Shown here piece by piece: positions 20,365 to 30,090 of a DNA stretch of 49,340 bases; the first letter of the stretch is position 1, and every line of letters starts with the position of its first letter. The stretch is from assembly GCA_030529445.1 (NCBI GenBank), contig JAUMWW010000010.1, positions 1-49,340 on the forward strand, in the 5' to 3' direction. The notes beneath the pieces are model-generated. The model was given only the letters and a program-made list of their open reading frames with translations. It searched no databases and was not told the origin of the DNA. The position numbers and the translations under genes were made by a program. Origin of the DNA: Johnsonella sp. GTDB taxonomy: Bacteria; Bacillota; Clostridia; Lachnospirales; Lachnospiraceae.

Positions 20365-21303
20365 ATGCAGGATAATATAGGGGAAGTAAAGAAAAAGAAA
20401 AAACGAGGGGCGCTTGGAAAAGGTGTGGACAGCATTATCGTTCCCTCAAGAGAGAAGAAATCTTCAGATGAAGGCGGATTAAATGAGCGGGCGGATAAGA
20501 ATGAAGAGGGGGAATGGATGGTCAGGACGGCTCTCGTAGAGCCGAATATGAATCAGCCGAGGAAAGAATTTAATAAGGAAGAATTGGAAGAGCTTACGGA
20601 ATCGATAAAGCAGTACGGTGTTTTGCAGCCCATTATTGTAAAACGAAAAGGAAACGCATATGAAATCATAGCGGGAGAGAGAAGGTGGAGGGCTGCGCAG
20701 GCGGCAGGGCTGAAGGAGATCCCTGTTATTATAAGAGAATATACGGATCAAGAGGCGATGGAGATTTCCATTATCGAAAATATTCAAAGGGCAGACTTGA
20801 ATCCGATCGAAGAGGCAAGAGCATACAGAAGCCTGATGGAGGAGTACGGTCTTAAGCATGAAGAAATAGCGCTTAAGGTATCCAAAAACAGGACCACGAT
20901 TACCAATTCTCTGCGCTTGCTTAAATTGGACGAAAGCATACAGATCCTTATGATTGAGGGAAAAATAAGTTCGGGGCATGCCAGAGCATTGCTCTCCGTC
21001 GAAAATAAAGAGGATCAGATAAAATTAGCCGAAGAGATCATAAAAAAAGGATTAAACGTAAGGGAAGTGGAACGTCTCGTAAAAGCTCTCGGGAGAAAGA
21101 AAAAGGAAAAGACCAAGGAAGAGGAGAGCGAAAGAGATATATCCATTTTTTATAAAGAATTTGAAGACAGGATCAGGGATATTTTCAGTACTAAGGTTCA
21201 TATTAACAGGAAGGATAAAAACAAGGGAAGAATAGAAATCGAATATTATTCCCAGGCTGAACTGGAAAGGATTATGGATTTGATCCGGAGCATAGAATCT
21301 TAG
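20365..21303 (+). CDS. parB: Chromosome partition protein ParB (Spo0J)
   Basis: CTP-dependent clamp that loads at parS and spreads. The 312-residue protein has an N-terminal basic KKKKRGALGKGVDSII segment (ParA-contact region), the ParB/Srx CTPase core with GERRWRAA (104-111) and ENIQRADLNPIEEA, the helix-turn-helix region (KHEEIALKVSKNRTTITNSL) that reads parS, and a C-terminal dimer domain after a Lys/Glu-rich linker. Origin-proximal position and adjoining parS-like sites agree. Confidence 0.96.
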   Translation: MQDNIGEVKKKKKRGALGKGVDSIIVPSREKKSSDEGGLNERADKNEEGEWMVRTALVEPNMNQPRKEFNKEELEELTESIKQYGVLQPIIVKRKGNAYEIIAGERRWRAAQAAGLKEIPVIIREYTDQEAMEISIIENIQRADLNPIEEARAYRSLMEEYGLKHEEIALKVSKNRTTITNSLRLLKLDESIQILMIEGKISSGHARALLSVENKEDQIKLAEEIIKKGLNVREVERLVKALGRKKKEKTKEEESERDISIFYKEFEDRIRDIFSTKVHINRKDKNKGRIEIEYYSQAELERIMDLIRSIES

Positions 21304-21322
21304 TTTTAAGGAGCATAAATAT

Positions 21323-21817
21323 ATGACAATTAATCAAAATTTTTTATTGTACGGGCTTATTGCGATGGATCTGATATTGCTGTTTTTAATTATTATATCT
21401 TTTATCAGGTACCAGAAACTCTTTCGCTCCTTTGATTATTTTATGAGAGGGAAAACGGCGGAAAATCTTGAGGATTTTATCAGAAATATAGGCGAGGATA
21501 TTAAAGATATCCGATCCGAGGACAGAGCGAATAAGGAAGCAATAAGACTTTTAAATAAAAATCAGAGAGCGTCCTATCAAAAATTCGGAGTGGTTAAATA
21601 TAACGCCTTCAAAGGAATGGGAGGAAATCTAAGCTTCGTATGCGCCTTGCTGGATTATACCAATTCCGGATTTATATTGAATTCCGTTCATTCAAGAGAA
21701 GGCTGCTATGTATATATTAAAACGGTGGACAGAGGACAGACCGAGGTTTTACTGGGAAGCGAAGAAAAAGAAGCTTTGGAACAGGCACTTGGATATAAAG
21801 AAAGAACTCCGGGCTAA
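21323..21817 (+). CDS. DUF4446 family membrane protein
   Basis: A 164-residue protein of unknown function with one N-terminal transmembrane helix (about 8-28), a charged coiled segment (40-80), and the conserved block QKFGVVKYNAFKGMGGNLSF followed by a small C-terminal domain (ALLDYTNSGFILNSVHSREGCYVYIK). DUF4446 proteins commonly sit directly after parB in Clostridia, as here (19 bp gap), suggesting a link to chromosome segregation or envelope, but no function is established to my knowledge. Confidence 0.88.
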   Translation: MTINQNFLLYGLIAMDLILLFLIIISFIRYQKLFRSFDYFMRGKTAENLEDFIRNIGEDIKDIRSEDRANKEAIRLLNKNQRASYQKFGVVKYNAFKGMGGNLSFVCALLDYTNSGFILNSVHSREGCYVYIKTVDRGQTEVLLGSEEKEALEQALGYKERTPG

Positions 21818-21834
21818 GCCCCGGAGTTCTTTAA
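21801..21834 (+). terminator. Terminator after the parAB-DUF4446 operon
   Basis: 12-bp stem AAAGAACTCCGG (21801-21812) and CCGGAGTTCTTT (21821-21832). The DUF4446 stop codon lies in the loop. The structure is symmetrical and can also terminate the convergent bioY. Confidence 0.85.
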
Positions 21835-21836
21835 TA

Positions 21837-22400
21837 TTAAAATTCTTTTTGCATGCGCTTTGAAATTTCATGTCCGATAAAAAAGGAGATCAGTATTTTG
21901 ATAAAATCTCCGGGCAAAAAAGGAAGGACACAGAGCTTAAGGGTTTCCGAAAAAGGAATGCCTTGCTGGAAGGAAAACCAGATGCTTCCCAAAAGATAAC
22001 AGGAAAAAACTGCCGTTATCAATCCGAAAAGATGCAGTAAACGCTGATTCTTATATCGGTGGATAAAAAATGAGGAAATCAAAACGGCGGGGATATAGCC
22101 GATGAGATAGCCTCCCGTAGGTCCGATCAGCCGGTCGATTCCCCCGTGATATCCGGAGAAGACGGGCAGACCTGCCATACCTAAAAAAAGATAGATCAAA
22201 ACGGAAATCGCTGCCGAAAAAGGCGGCAGGATATAAGCTGCAAAAAATACCACCAAAAGTGCAAGGGAGATCGGCACCGGCGTAAAACCGAGAGGAATCG
22301 AAATCGGAGCAAGTATGCACATAATAGCGGAAATAAAAGCGGATAAAATCATATTTTTTGTGGATAAATAAGTTTTATTTTCTCTAAGTGTATTGACCAT
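21837..22400 (-). CDS. bioY: Biotin transporter S component BioY
   Basis: Membrane protein of 187 residues and about six helices that binds biotin and works with an ECF energising module or alone. Signature segments are PISIPLGFTPVPISL (residues about 31-46), FLGMAGLPVFSGYHGGIDRLIGPTGGYLIGY, and the C-terminal LPGDFIKILIS. The ECF ATPases are not in this window. A consensus promoter lies upstream, with its -35 inside the terminator of the neighbouring dehydrogenase. Confidence 0.95.
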   Translation of the reverse strand: MVNTLRENKTYLSTKNMILSAFISAIMCILAPISIPLGFTPVPISLALLVVFFAAYILPPFSAAISVLIYLFLGMAGLPVFSGYHGGIDRLIGPTGGYLIGYIPAVLISSFFIHRYKNQRLLHLFGLITAVFSCYLLGSIWFSFQQGIPFSETLKLCVLPFLPGDFIKILISFFIGHEISKRMQKEF

Positions 22401-22435
22401 ATTCGTGTTATAACCTTTCTGTAATTTTAGACTAT

Positions 22436-22464
22436 AATATATACTAAAAAAAGATGATTGTCAA
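22436..22464 (-). promoter_or_regulatory. bioY promoter overlapping a terminator
   Basis: Minus strand: -35 TTGACA (22459-22464), 17-bp spacer, -10 TATATT (22436-22441). The -35 and spacer form the 3' arm and U-run of the hairpin that ends the upstream alcohol dehydrogenase transcript. Confidence 0.75.
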
Positions 22465-22498
22465 CCACAAAAAGAAACAGTAAACAATCATCTTTTTT
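22446..22498 (-). terminator. Terminator after the iron alcohol dehydrogenase gene
   Basis: AAAAAAAGATGATTGT (22446-22461) is complementary to ACAATCATCTTTTTT (22484-22498), with a loop of about 22 nt. On the minus strand the hairpin is followed by seven T residues. It is also U-tailed on the plus strand. Confidence 0.85.
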
Positions 22499-22514
22499 AT
22501 TTAAGAAAGGAAAG

Positions 22515-23732
22515 TTAGAAGTCAACTTCCAAGTCATAATAGCAGCATTTCAGCAGCTTTTCCATTTCCGCAACGGAAGGCTGGCGAGGATTGGATCCGG
22601 TACAAGCATCGGCGATAGCATTGACCGCAATATCATGAAGCCTGCCCAAGAAAACCTCTTCGGGAACAAAACCTTGATCGCAGGGATAGGAATCCGCTCC
22701 GTAATGCTTGATGCAGTGCGGAATCTTTAAGTCATCATTCATCTTTCTCAGGTATGCGATCAAAAGCCTTACTTTTTCTTCTCTGCTGTTTCCGCCAAGT
22801 TTCATTGTATCGGAAATTTTAGCATAGCGATCGGCAGCCGCTTCATCTTTTGCATTAAACGCGATTACTTTCGGAAGGTACATTGCGTTTGCGGCACCGT
22901 GAATGATATGTGCACCGTAATCATCGAATACGGCACCGGTTTTATGTGCCATAGAATGCACGATACCGAGCAGGGCATTAGAGAATGCCATGCCGGCAAG
23001 ACATTGCGCATTATGCATACGATCCCTGCTCGTCATATTTCCCTGATAGGAAGATACGAGATCATCCTGTATCATTTCTATTGCATGAAGTGCCAAAGGA
23101 TCGGTAAAATCACAGTTTGCGGTAGAAACATAGGATTCAACGGCGTGAGTGATCGCATCCATTCCGGTATGTGCGACGAGCTTCTGCGGCATCGTATGCG
23201 CAAGTTCCGGATCGACGATTGCAATATCCGGAGTGATTTCAAAATCGGCAATCGGATATTTGATTCCTTTTTGGTAATCGGTAATGATCGAGAAAGCCGT
23301 TACCTCGGTTGCGGTACCCGAAGTGGAAGAGATCGCACAGAATTTTGCTTTTTTTCTGAGCTTGGGAATGCCGAATACCTTGCACATTTCTTCAAAACTG
23401 ATCTCGGGGTATTCGTATTTGATCCACATTGCTTTTGCCGCATCGATGGGTGAGCCTCCTCCGATAGCGATAATCCAGTCCGGCTGAAACTTAATCATTT
23501 CAGCTGCTCCCCTCATCACCGTATCAACAGAGGGATCCGGCTCTATGCCCTCGAATACCTCTACTTCCATACCCGCTTCTTTCAGGTAAGAAATGGTCTT
23601 ATCGAGAAAACCGAATTTTTTCATGGAACTTCCGCCGACACATACGATGGCTCTCTTTCCTTCCAGCGTTTTCAAAACCTCTAAAGCGTTTTTGCCGTGA
23701 TACAAATCTCTGGGTAAAGTAAATCTAGCCAT
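22515..23732 (-). CDS. Iron-containing alcohol dehydrogenase
   Basis: Group III metal-dependent alcohol dehydrogenase, 405 residues, likely reducing an aldehyde with NAD(P)H during fermentation. The N-terminal domain has the nucleotide-binding GGGSPIDAAKAMW motif. The metal-binding helical domain shows TGMDAITHAVESYVS and GIVHSMAHKTGAVF...HGAANA, which contain the conserved Asp/His ligands. It resembles clostridial butanol or 1,3-propanediol dehydrogenases, but the substrate cannot be read from the sequence. AGAGGAGG precedes the ATG. Confidence 0.92.
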   Translation of the reverse strand: MARFTLPRDLYHGKNALEVLKTLEGKRAIVCVGGSSMKKFGFLDKTISYLKEAGMEVEVFEGIEPDPSVDTVMRGAAEMIKFQPDWIIAIGGGSPIDAAKAMWIKYEYPEISFEEMCKVFGIPKLRKKAKFCAISSTSGTATEVTAFSIITDYQKGIKYPIADFEITPDIAIVDPELAHTMPQKLVAHTGMDAITHAVESYVSTANCDFTDPLALHAIEMIQDDLVSSYQGNMTSRDRMHNAQCLAGMAFSNALLGIVHSMAHKTGAVFDDYGAHIIHGAANAMYLPKVIAFNAKDEAAADRYAKISDTMKLGGNSREEKVRLLIAYLRKMNDDLKIPHCIKHYGADSYPCDQGFVPEEVFLGRLHDIAVNAIADACTGSNPRQPSVAEMEKLLKCCYYDLEVDF

Positions 23733-23781
23733 AAAAACCTCCTCTCAACTGTTACATAATTAACAATCCATAGTTGTTTTT

Positions 23782-25318
<1,537 letters not shown>

Positions 25319-25370
25319 TTGAAAGCTTCCCGGGATTGCTTTAGCCATAAAATCGGCAAGAGGAGGAAAA

Positions 25371-26255
25371 ATGCATACTTACCTTAGAAGTGCGGGTTTT
25401 TCGGAATATAAGAGCAGGCATACAATAAAGAAACTGCTGGATCAATTGCAGGCTGAAAACATGGATAAAGCAAAATTAATCAGCTATAACGAAGAAGAAA
25501 AAAGATGGGAAATAAAAGCGCCGGTCTCCGATCATATGGGAATTTGCATGCTCGGCTGCATTGATAAAGAAAGCAGGCAGTTCATCAGAGAATACTATTT
25601 TCCCTATCTGGATTCCGATAAAATAAGTTCAAGAGTTCCCTGCTCGATTCAGCGGCATATCGATTATGATATTTATTCGGGACTTTTGGATGATAATCGG
25701 GTCGGAATTTCCTTGATTTTTCGTCTGTTAAATAATATAGAATTTGTTGAGCGCTTCCTGGCAAGAAAATCCGTGGAAGTGAAATCCACTTATTTAAGCG
25801 CATGGTGTGCCTCCGGAAAAATTATTCTGCCCGTAAAGAAAATGGTGAGACAGGTGGAGCTGGCAAAGACTGCCAGCAAAAACAGAGATTCCCTGATCGA
25901 AGCGGCAAAAAAAGGTGACGAATCGGCAATCGAATCCTTATCCGAGGAGGATATGAATCTCTATGCCATGGTATCGAGGAGGCTTGCGAAGGAGGATATT
26001 TATTCGATTATCGACAGCTGTTTTATGCCGCAGGGAATAGAATGCGATATTTATTCGATTATCGGAGATATTCTTGCCGTAGATCTTCAAAAAAACAGCT
26101 ATACCGAAGAGGAGATTTATCTTTTTACGGTAGACTGCAATGATATCATCTTTCGTCTGGCGATCAATTCCCTTGACTTGGAGGGCGAGCCGAGTGTGGG
26201 CAGGCGCTTTAAGGGAAGAATCTGGATGCAGGGAAGAGTGGAGTTTGAGACTTAA
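25371..26255 (+). CDS. DUF3881 family protein
   Basis: Cytoplasmic 294-residue protein of unknown function. The opening MHTYLRSAGFSEYKSRHTIKKLLDQL and the later blocks IDYDIYSGLLDDNRVGISLIF and ECDIYSIIGDILAVDLQKNS match my recollection of DUF3881, a family common in Lachnospiraceae. No catalytic motif or membrane segment is visible. It may be co-transcribed with gdhA. Confidence 0.72.
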   Translation: MHTYLRSAGFSEYKSRHTIKKLLDQLQAENMDKAKLISYNEEEKRWEIKAPVSDHMGICMLGCIDKESRQFIREYYFPYLDSDKISSRVPCSIQRHIDYDIYSGLLDDNRVGISLIFRLLNNIEFVERFLARKSVEVKSTYLSAWCASGKIILPVKKMVRQVELAKTASKNRDSLIEAAKKGDESAIESLSEEDMNLYAMVSRRLAKEDIYSIIDSCFMPQGIECDIYSIIGDILAVDLQKNSYTEEEIYLFTVDCNDIIFRLAINSLDLEGEPSVGRRFKGRIWMQGRVEFET

Positions 26256-26278
26256 GATCTGTGGAATATAAATTTTGC

Positions 26279-26307
26279 TGGAAATTTTTAAAAAGCCATG
26301 TTATAAT
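26279..26307 (+). promoter_or_regulatory. Promoter of the tRNA-Arg transcript
   Basis: Extended -10 TGTTATAAT (TATAAT at 26302-26307) and a weaker -35 TGGAAA (26279-26284) with a 17-bp spacer. Start predicted near 26314, giving an 83-nt leader before the tRNA. Confidence 0.65.
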
Positions 26308-26336
26308 CTCGTTTGTATCCGATCAGATAGAAGGGA

Positions 26337-26384
26337 GCTTTCCGAGCGGCTTGGGGAAAGCATGAAAACCCGTTTCATAAGCCG
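26337..26384 (+). ncRNA. Candidate structured RNA leader (possible pseudoknot) before tRNA-Arg
   Basis: Three abutting helices can form: GCTTTCC (26337-26343) with GGAAAGC (26355-26361); ATGAAA (26362-26367) with TTTCAT (26373-26378); and CGGCTT (26347-26352), inside the first loop, with AAGCCG (26379-26384). The first and third together make an H-type pseudoknot enclosing the second; otherwise they are alternative folds. No known family recognised. Confidence 0.45.
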
Positions 26385-26396
26385 AAAATCATATCA

Positions 26397-26473
26397 GTCC
26401 GCGTAGCTCAGCAGGATAGAGCGACCGCCTCCTAAGCGGTAGGTCGGAGGTTCGAATCCTCTCGTGGACGCCA
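26397..26473 (+). tRNA. tRNA-Arg (anticodon CCU)
   Basis: 77-nt tRNA including an encoded CCA. Acceptor stem GTCCGCG (26397-26403) pairs with CGTGGAC. The anticodon loop CTCCTAA gives CCT at 34-36, so it reads AGG. D-loop AGCAGGATA and T-loop GGTTCGAATCC are canonical. Confidence 0.96.
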
Positions 26474-26482
26474 GAATATAGC

Positions 26483-26530
26483 GCGGAAGCCCTTAGAATT
26501 TAGATTCTTCGACTTCCGCTTTTTGTTTTT
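26483..26530 (+). terminator. Terminator after tRNA-Arg
   Basis: Stem GCGGAAG (26483-26489) and CTTCCGC (26513-26519) with an inner AGAAT/ATTCT helix, followed by TTTTTGTTTTT. Confidence 0.85.
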
Positions 26531-26630
26531 CGGGAGCCGGAAAGACCGTCTATGTATTTTACGAATGAATGGCATCTTAATATTAGTTTGGAAAATTGAC
26601 TTTTTTAAAACAAGAGATAAAATAGTTTAA

Positions 26631-27474
26631 AAATCAGAGTTTTTTTGGACTAAAAATTTTCTTATTCTAAAAAACACTCCATTATTATACAAAAAAATTT
26701 TAAGTCTAAAATTCGGGGGATTATTTGATAAAGAAATAATCAAGCTAATATCAAAAGCCAATAATGCGATGGGGGCGTACAGCGGTTTTCTTGTCGACAC
26801 AATTAATCCTATGCTGCTCATTTCGCCTTTCATATCACAGGAAGCGGTATTATCTTCAAAATTAGAGGGGACGCATGCAATAATTGAAGACTTCATTCAC
26901 TACGATGCGGGAAATGAAGTATCTGTTCCCAAAGATGAAATGCAAGAGATTATGAACTATCGAAATGCACTCTATTATGCAGGGGATAAAATGTATAGGA
27001 TGAGCGATACATCTGAAGAAGGAACACAAAAACTACCTCTCAGTTCAAGATTAATCAAAGAAATGCATAAAATTCTTCTTGATAATGTAGGAGCTCAGAC
27101 AAAAGCTCCGGGGGAATTTAAAACAGAACAAAACGATATCGGAAGTTCAGGCAGCTCTGATTCACTGCCAGTTTGAAATGATTCATCCGTTTAAGGATGG
27201 AAATGGCAGAATAGGAAGACTGCTTATTCCTCTTTTCCTTTACTATCGAGATATGCTTCCGATTCCGGCATTCTATATGAGCGCATATTTTGAACGGGAC
27301 TGATATAATGATTTCAAAGAAATATCTTTATCAGATATGAGTTCTAAGCATGCGATAACATTGCCGGATGAAATCTTTAAACGACCTGCATTTAAGGCAA
27401 AACAGATTCAAGATGTTATTCCTGCAAGCAAGGGTACTCTTTCCATCTCAATCATCGGGTATGATCTGCGATAG
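26631..27474 (+). pseudogene. Fic-family AMP-transferase, degraded
   Basis: Remnant of a class II Fic protein. The first part (26631-27176) shows LISKANNAMGAYSGFL, the inhibitory-helix motif SSKLEG (S/TxxxE(G/N)) and PGEFKTEQNDIGSSG. About 45 residues are then missing and the frame shifts; the second part continues at about 27148 with AALIHCQFEM and the intact catalytic loop HPFKDGNGRIGR (from 27184). An in-frame TGA at 27301 and further shortening follow, ending at 27474. Fic enzymes transfer AMP to target hydroxyls. Deletion, frameshift and stop make activity unlikely. Confidence 0.85.
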
Positions 27475-27665
27475 CTTTGGAAACTCTATATGCTGATAAG
27501 CAAAGGATTTTGTGGATAAGGCATTTAAAGATGAGAAAATTTGTTGATTTCTCTTTGTGATGATCATTGCAGGCAGAGGGTGCGATTGTATGCAAGAGAA
27601 AAATGAAACTGAATATAATAAAAATAGATAAAGTTAAAATTGCCTGCAAGGAGGTGATTATTAAT

Positions 27666-28178
27666 TTGCGAAAACAAATGAAGCAAAAATTGACTAATTT
27701 AGCGCTTGGAGAGCTGGCAGCGGTAGCAGTAATTTGGATGAATTTTTTTCTGTTTAGAGAATGGATCATTACTGCAAAATCTCTAATATCTATTTCTTTC
27801 ACCGTATTTATATTAAGCTTTATTCTTATTCAGGGTTCTGTCTTTTGGTGGATTATGATAAAAAGGATTTCGAAGCCCAAATTTGCTGTAAAATATACGG
27901 GTAAGATTTATAACATACTGAAGATATTAGACCTTATTTTGCTTTGTATGGGAGCTTGTGTAATATTGTTAAATTACAGTACATTTCATATAATGATGAT
28001 ATCTTTTGGCATTTGGATCTTTGCCGTGATAGAGTGGGTAAATTATTATAAGCTTCAGTTGTCATATAGTCTGAATCCTGCTATTTTATTAAAATACATT
28101 CTACAGAAGAAATTGAGAAAGAGCAAAATAGCAGAAGAAATCGATAAAGCCAATAAAAAAAGAGATAAGCATTGCTGA
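27666..28178 (+). CDS. Small integral membrane protein of unknown function
   Basis: 170 residues starting at TTG (27666), chosen because a perfect AAGGAGGTGA site (27648-27657) lies 8 nt upstream; the frame extends further but without a site. It has about four hydrophobic helices (LGELAAVAVIWMNFFLF, SLISISFTVFILSFILIQ, ILDLILLCMGACVILL, IMMISFGIWIFAVIEW) and a basic C-terminal tail. I recognise no family. It lies among decayed genes, so it may itself be a passenger of the accessory patch. Confidence 0.65.
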   Translation: MRKQMKQKLTNLALGELAAVAVIWMNFFLFREWIITAKSLISISFTVFILSFILIQGSVFWWIMIKRISKPKFAVKYTGKIYNILKILDLILLCMGACVILLNYSTFHIMMISFGIWIFAVIEWVNYYKLQLSYSLNPAILLKYILQKKLRKSKIAEEIDKANKKRDKHC

Positions 28179-28330
28179 GCAGTTGCCGGGGGAGATGTAC
28201 CGAGACGAATATTTCCCTGATTTCTTCGTAGACAAGCCAAAGGATGAACTGTAAAAGCTCATCATCCTCTTGGAAAGTGTTGAGAATGACACTGAAGTTG
28301 CAGAGGTAACGTATAAAGTATGGAGGTATA
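28174..28330 (+). pseudogene. Probable DUF5713 remnant
   Basis: In one frame 28174-28245 encodes EQLPGEMYRDEYFPDFFVDK and a few more residues, resembling the start of DUF5713 proteins (EMYxDxYFPxFLVDKxK), then hits TAA. The frame after the stop (LIILLESVENDTEVAEV) vaguely matches the later ENDSEIE region. Too short and interrupted to be functional. The family link is from memory. Confidence 0.4.
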
Positions 28331-28394
28331 GTATGTGCGGAATGGCTGCCGATTTATAAAATATAAATTTATAGAACATAAATCGGAGGATAAT

Positions 28395-28865
28395 ATGAAT
28401 TATAAAATAAGAGAATTAAAACAATGTGAAATTAAGCTATTGGATACATTTCTATATGAGGCTATTTTTATTCCTGAAGGAGTACAGGCACCATCCAAAG
28501 ATATTATAAAACATCCTGATTTAGAAATATATGTTTCAGATTTTGGTAAGAAAAATGATCTCTGTTATGTTGCGGAAGTTGAGGAAAGGGTAGTAGGAGC
28601 GGTATGGACTCGTATAATAAATGATTATGGTCATATTGATGATGAAACACCGTCCCTTTCAATTTCACTTCTCAAGGAGTATAGAAATTTGGGTATTGGA
28701 ACAGAGCTTATGAAACAAATTCTTTTGACTTTGAAAGAGAAAGAATATAAACAAGTATCATTATCGGTTCAAAAGGTGAACTATGCAGTGCGTATGTATA
28801 AAAAAGTAGGTTTTGAAGTTGCTCATGAAAATGAGGAAGATTATATTATGGTTTGCAAACTTTAA
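28395..28865 (+). CDS. GNAT-family N-acetyltransferase
   Basis: 156 residues from the ATG at 28395, which follows CGGAGGA; the longer in-frame start at 28335 has no site. The acetyl-CoA loop is in EYRNLGIGTELMKQILL (R/QxxGxG/A pattern), preceded by the beta strands of motif A (SISLL) and followed by VNYAVRMYKKVGFE. Substrate unknown. AT-richer than the core genes, in keeping with its location next to the decayed patch. Confidence 0.85.
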   Translation: MNYKIRELKQCEIKLLDTFLYEAIFIPEGVQAPSKDIIKHPDLEIYVSDFGKKNDLCYVAEVEERVVGAVWTRIINDYGHIDDETPSLSISLLKEYRNLGIGTELMKQILLTLKEKEYKQVSLSVQKVNYAVRMYKKVGFEVAHENEEDYIMVCKL

Positions 28866-29120
28866 TTTATATAAAGTTCCATAATTCAATGCATAAAGAG
28901 CCTTCTCCGCTACCGGCCCTTTATAAGCCGTTAAATAAAGATCGGAAAGGAAAGGGAGTTGGTTTGGTAATGAATTGACTTTTTCAGATCTGCATCCGGC
29001 GGAGTATTTATTGAGGAAAACAATATTTGCAGACAGATAATTATTCTGATGAAGATGCTTAAATCTCAGTCGATGAAACAGGTTAAATAAAAAAGAAACC
29101 GAAGTTGAGGTTGTAAAAAG
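28866..29120 (+). other. Gene-free stretch before the DMT exporter
   Basis: 255 bp with no open frame of credible length. Short fragments interrupted by stops (for example one reading SDLHPAEYLLRKTIFAD near 28983) suggest decayed coding DNA, but no family can be assigned. No clear promoter seen. Confidence 0.35.
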
Positions 29121-29996
29121 ATGGACAATAAGAGAGGGGATAAGCAATACCTGGCATACGCTTCATATGCCTCTGCTTTATTGCTTTTTGGTACAAATGG
29201 AATTTTTGTTTCACAGATATCATTCAGGGGGAGCCAAATCGTTTTGCTGCGTACATTAATCGGTGCTCTGCTGTTGAGCGGCTTGGTTTTGGCTTGCGGA
29301 GGATTTGACAAGGATAGCGTGCGTAAAGAGTGGAAACTTCTTTTACTCGGCGGAGCCGCCCTTGGATTGAACTGGGTTTCGCTTTTTGAAGCATACAGGC
29401 TTCTGAATATTAGCCTTGCGACCTTGGTTTATTATGTGGGACCGATTCTCGTGTTATTGTCTTCGCCGATTCTGTTTTGCGAGAAGCTTACGGGAAGAAA
29501 GCTGATCGCAATGATTCTCGTAGCGCTTGGTCTGATTTGTATAAGCGGAAGCATTGTAATGAGGGGAATGAATGCCTTGGGTTTGTTGGTTGCAATAATC
29601 TCAGCGCTTCTTTATGCCTCATTGATTATTTTCAATAAACAGATTACCCGTACAAGCGGAATGCAGACGGCAGCGATTGAACTGGATGTCGCTTTTGTCG
29701 TTGTGCTGGTGTACAGCTTATGTACTACCGGTCTTCCCTATTTGAAGGGAAGTGATTTACCCTATATTGTCGCAATCGGTTTTATCAATACCGGTCTTGC
29801 CTATTTGCTATATTTTTCCGGCTTGCAAAAGCTATCCGGACAATCGGTTGCACTGATGAGTTACCTTGATCCGGTCTCGGCTCTTTTCTTTTCTGCCTTT
29901 ATCTTGCATGAGGTAATGACGCCGGTGCAAGTTATCGGTGCGGGACTGATTATCGGAGGCGCCATGTTTGGTGAAATAAAGGAACAAAGGCGATAA
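29121..29996 (+). CDS. EamA/DMT-family transporter
   Basis: 291-residue membrane protein with ten predicted helices in two EamA repeats (about 12-145 and 155-285). Drug/metabolite transporters usually export amino acids or other small metabolites. Visible features are the opening YASYASALLLFGTNGIFVS, the GGAALGLNWVSLFEAYRLLN segment, and the second-repeat LSGQSVALMSYLDPVSALFFS. Substrate not determinable. The flavoprotein gene follows 95 bp later. Confidence 0.9.
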   Translation: MDNKRGDKQYLAYASYASALLLFGTNGIFVSQISFRGSQIVLLRTLIGALLLSGLVLACGGFDKDSVRKEWKLLLLGGAALGLNWVSLFEAYRLLNISLATLVYYVGPILVLLSSPILFCEKLTGRKLIAMILVALGLICISGSIVMRGMNALGLLVAIISALLYASLIIFNKQITRTSGMQTAAIELDVAFVVVLVYSLCTTGLPYLKGSDLPYIVAIGFINTGLAYLLYFSGLQKLSGQSVALMSYLDPVSALFFSAFILHEVMTPVQVIGAGLIIGGAMFGEIKEQRR

Positions 29997-30090
29997 GGAT
30001 CCTTCCTGTGAATCGGATGAAATAAAAAAGTCGGAAGCCGTAAATGAGAATAAAAAATGAAAAGGATAAAAGATCAAAAGAGGTGAAAGA

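Noticed and set aside
22493-22511. 19-base identity TTTTTTATTTAAGAAAGGA with 41488-41506, near both alcohol dehydrogenases
   Set aside because: It is low-complexity T-run plus ribosome-site-like sequence, and its orientation relative to the two genes differs; probably chance.
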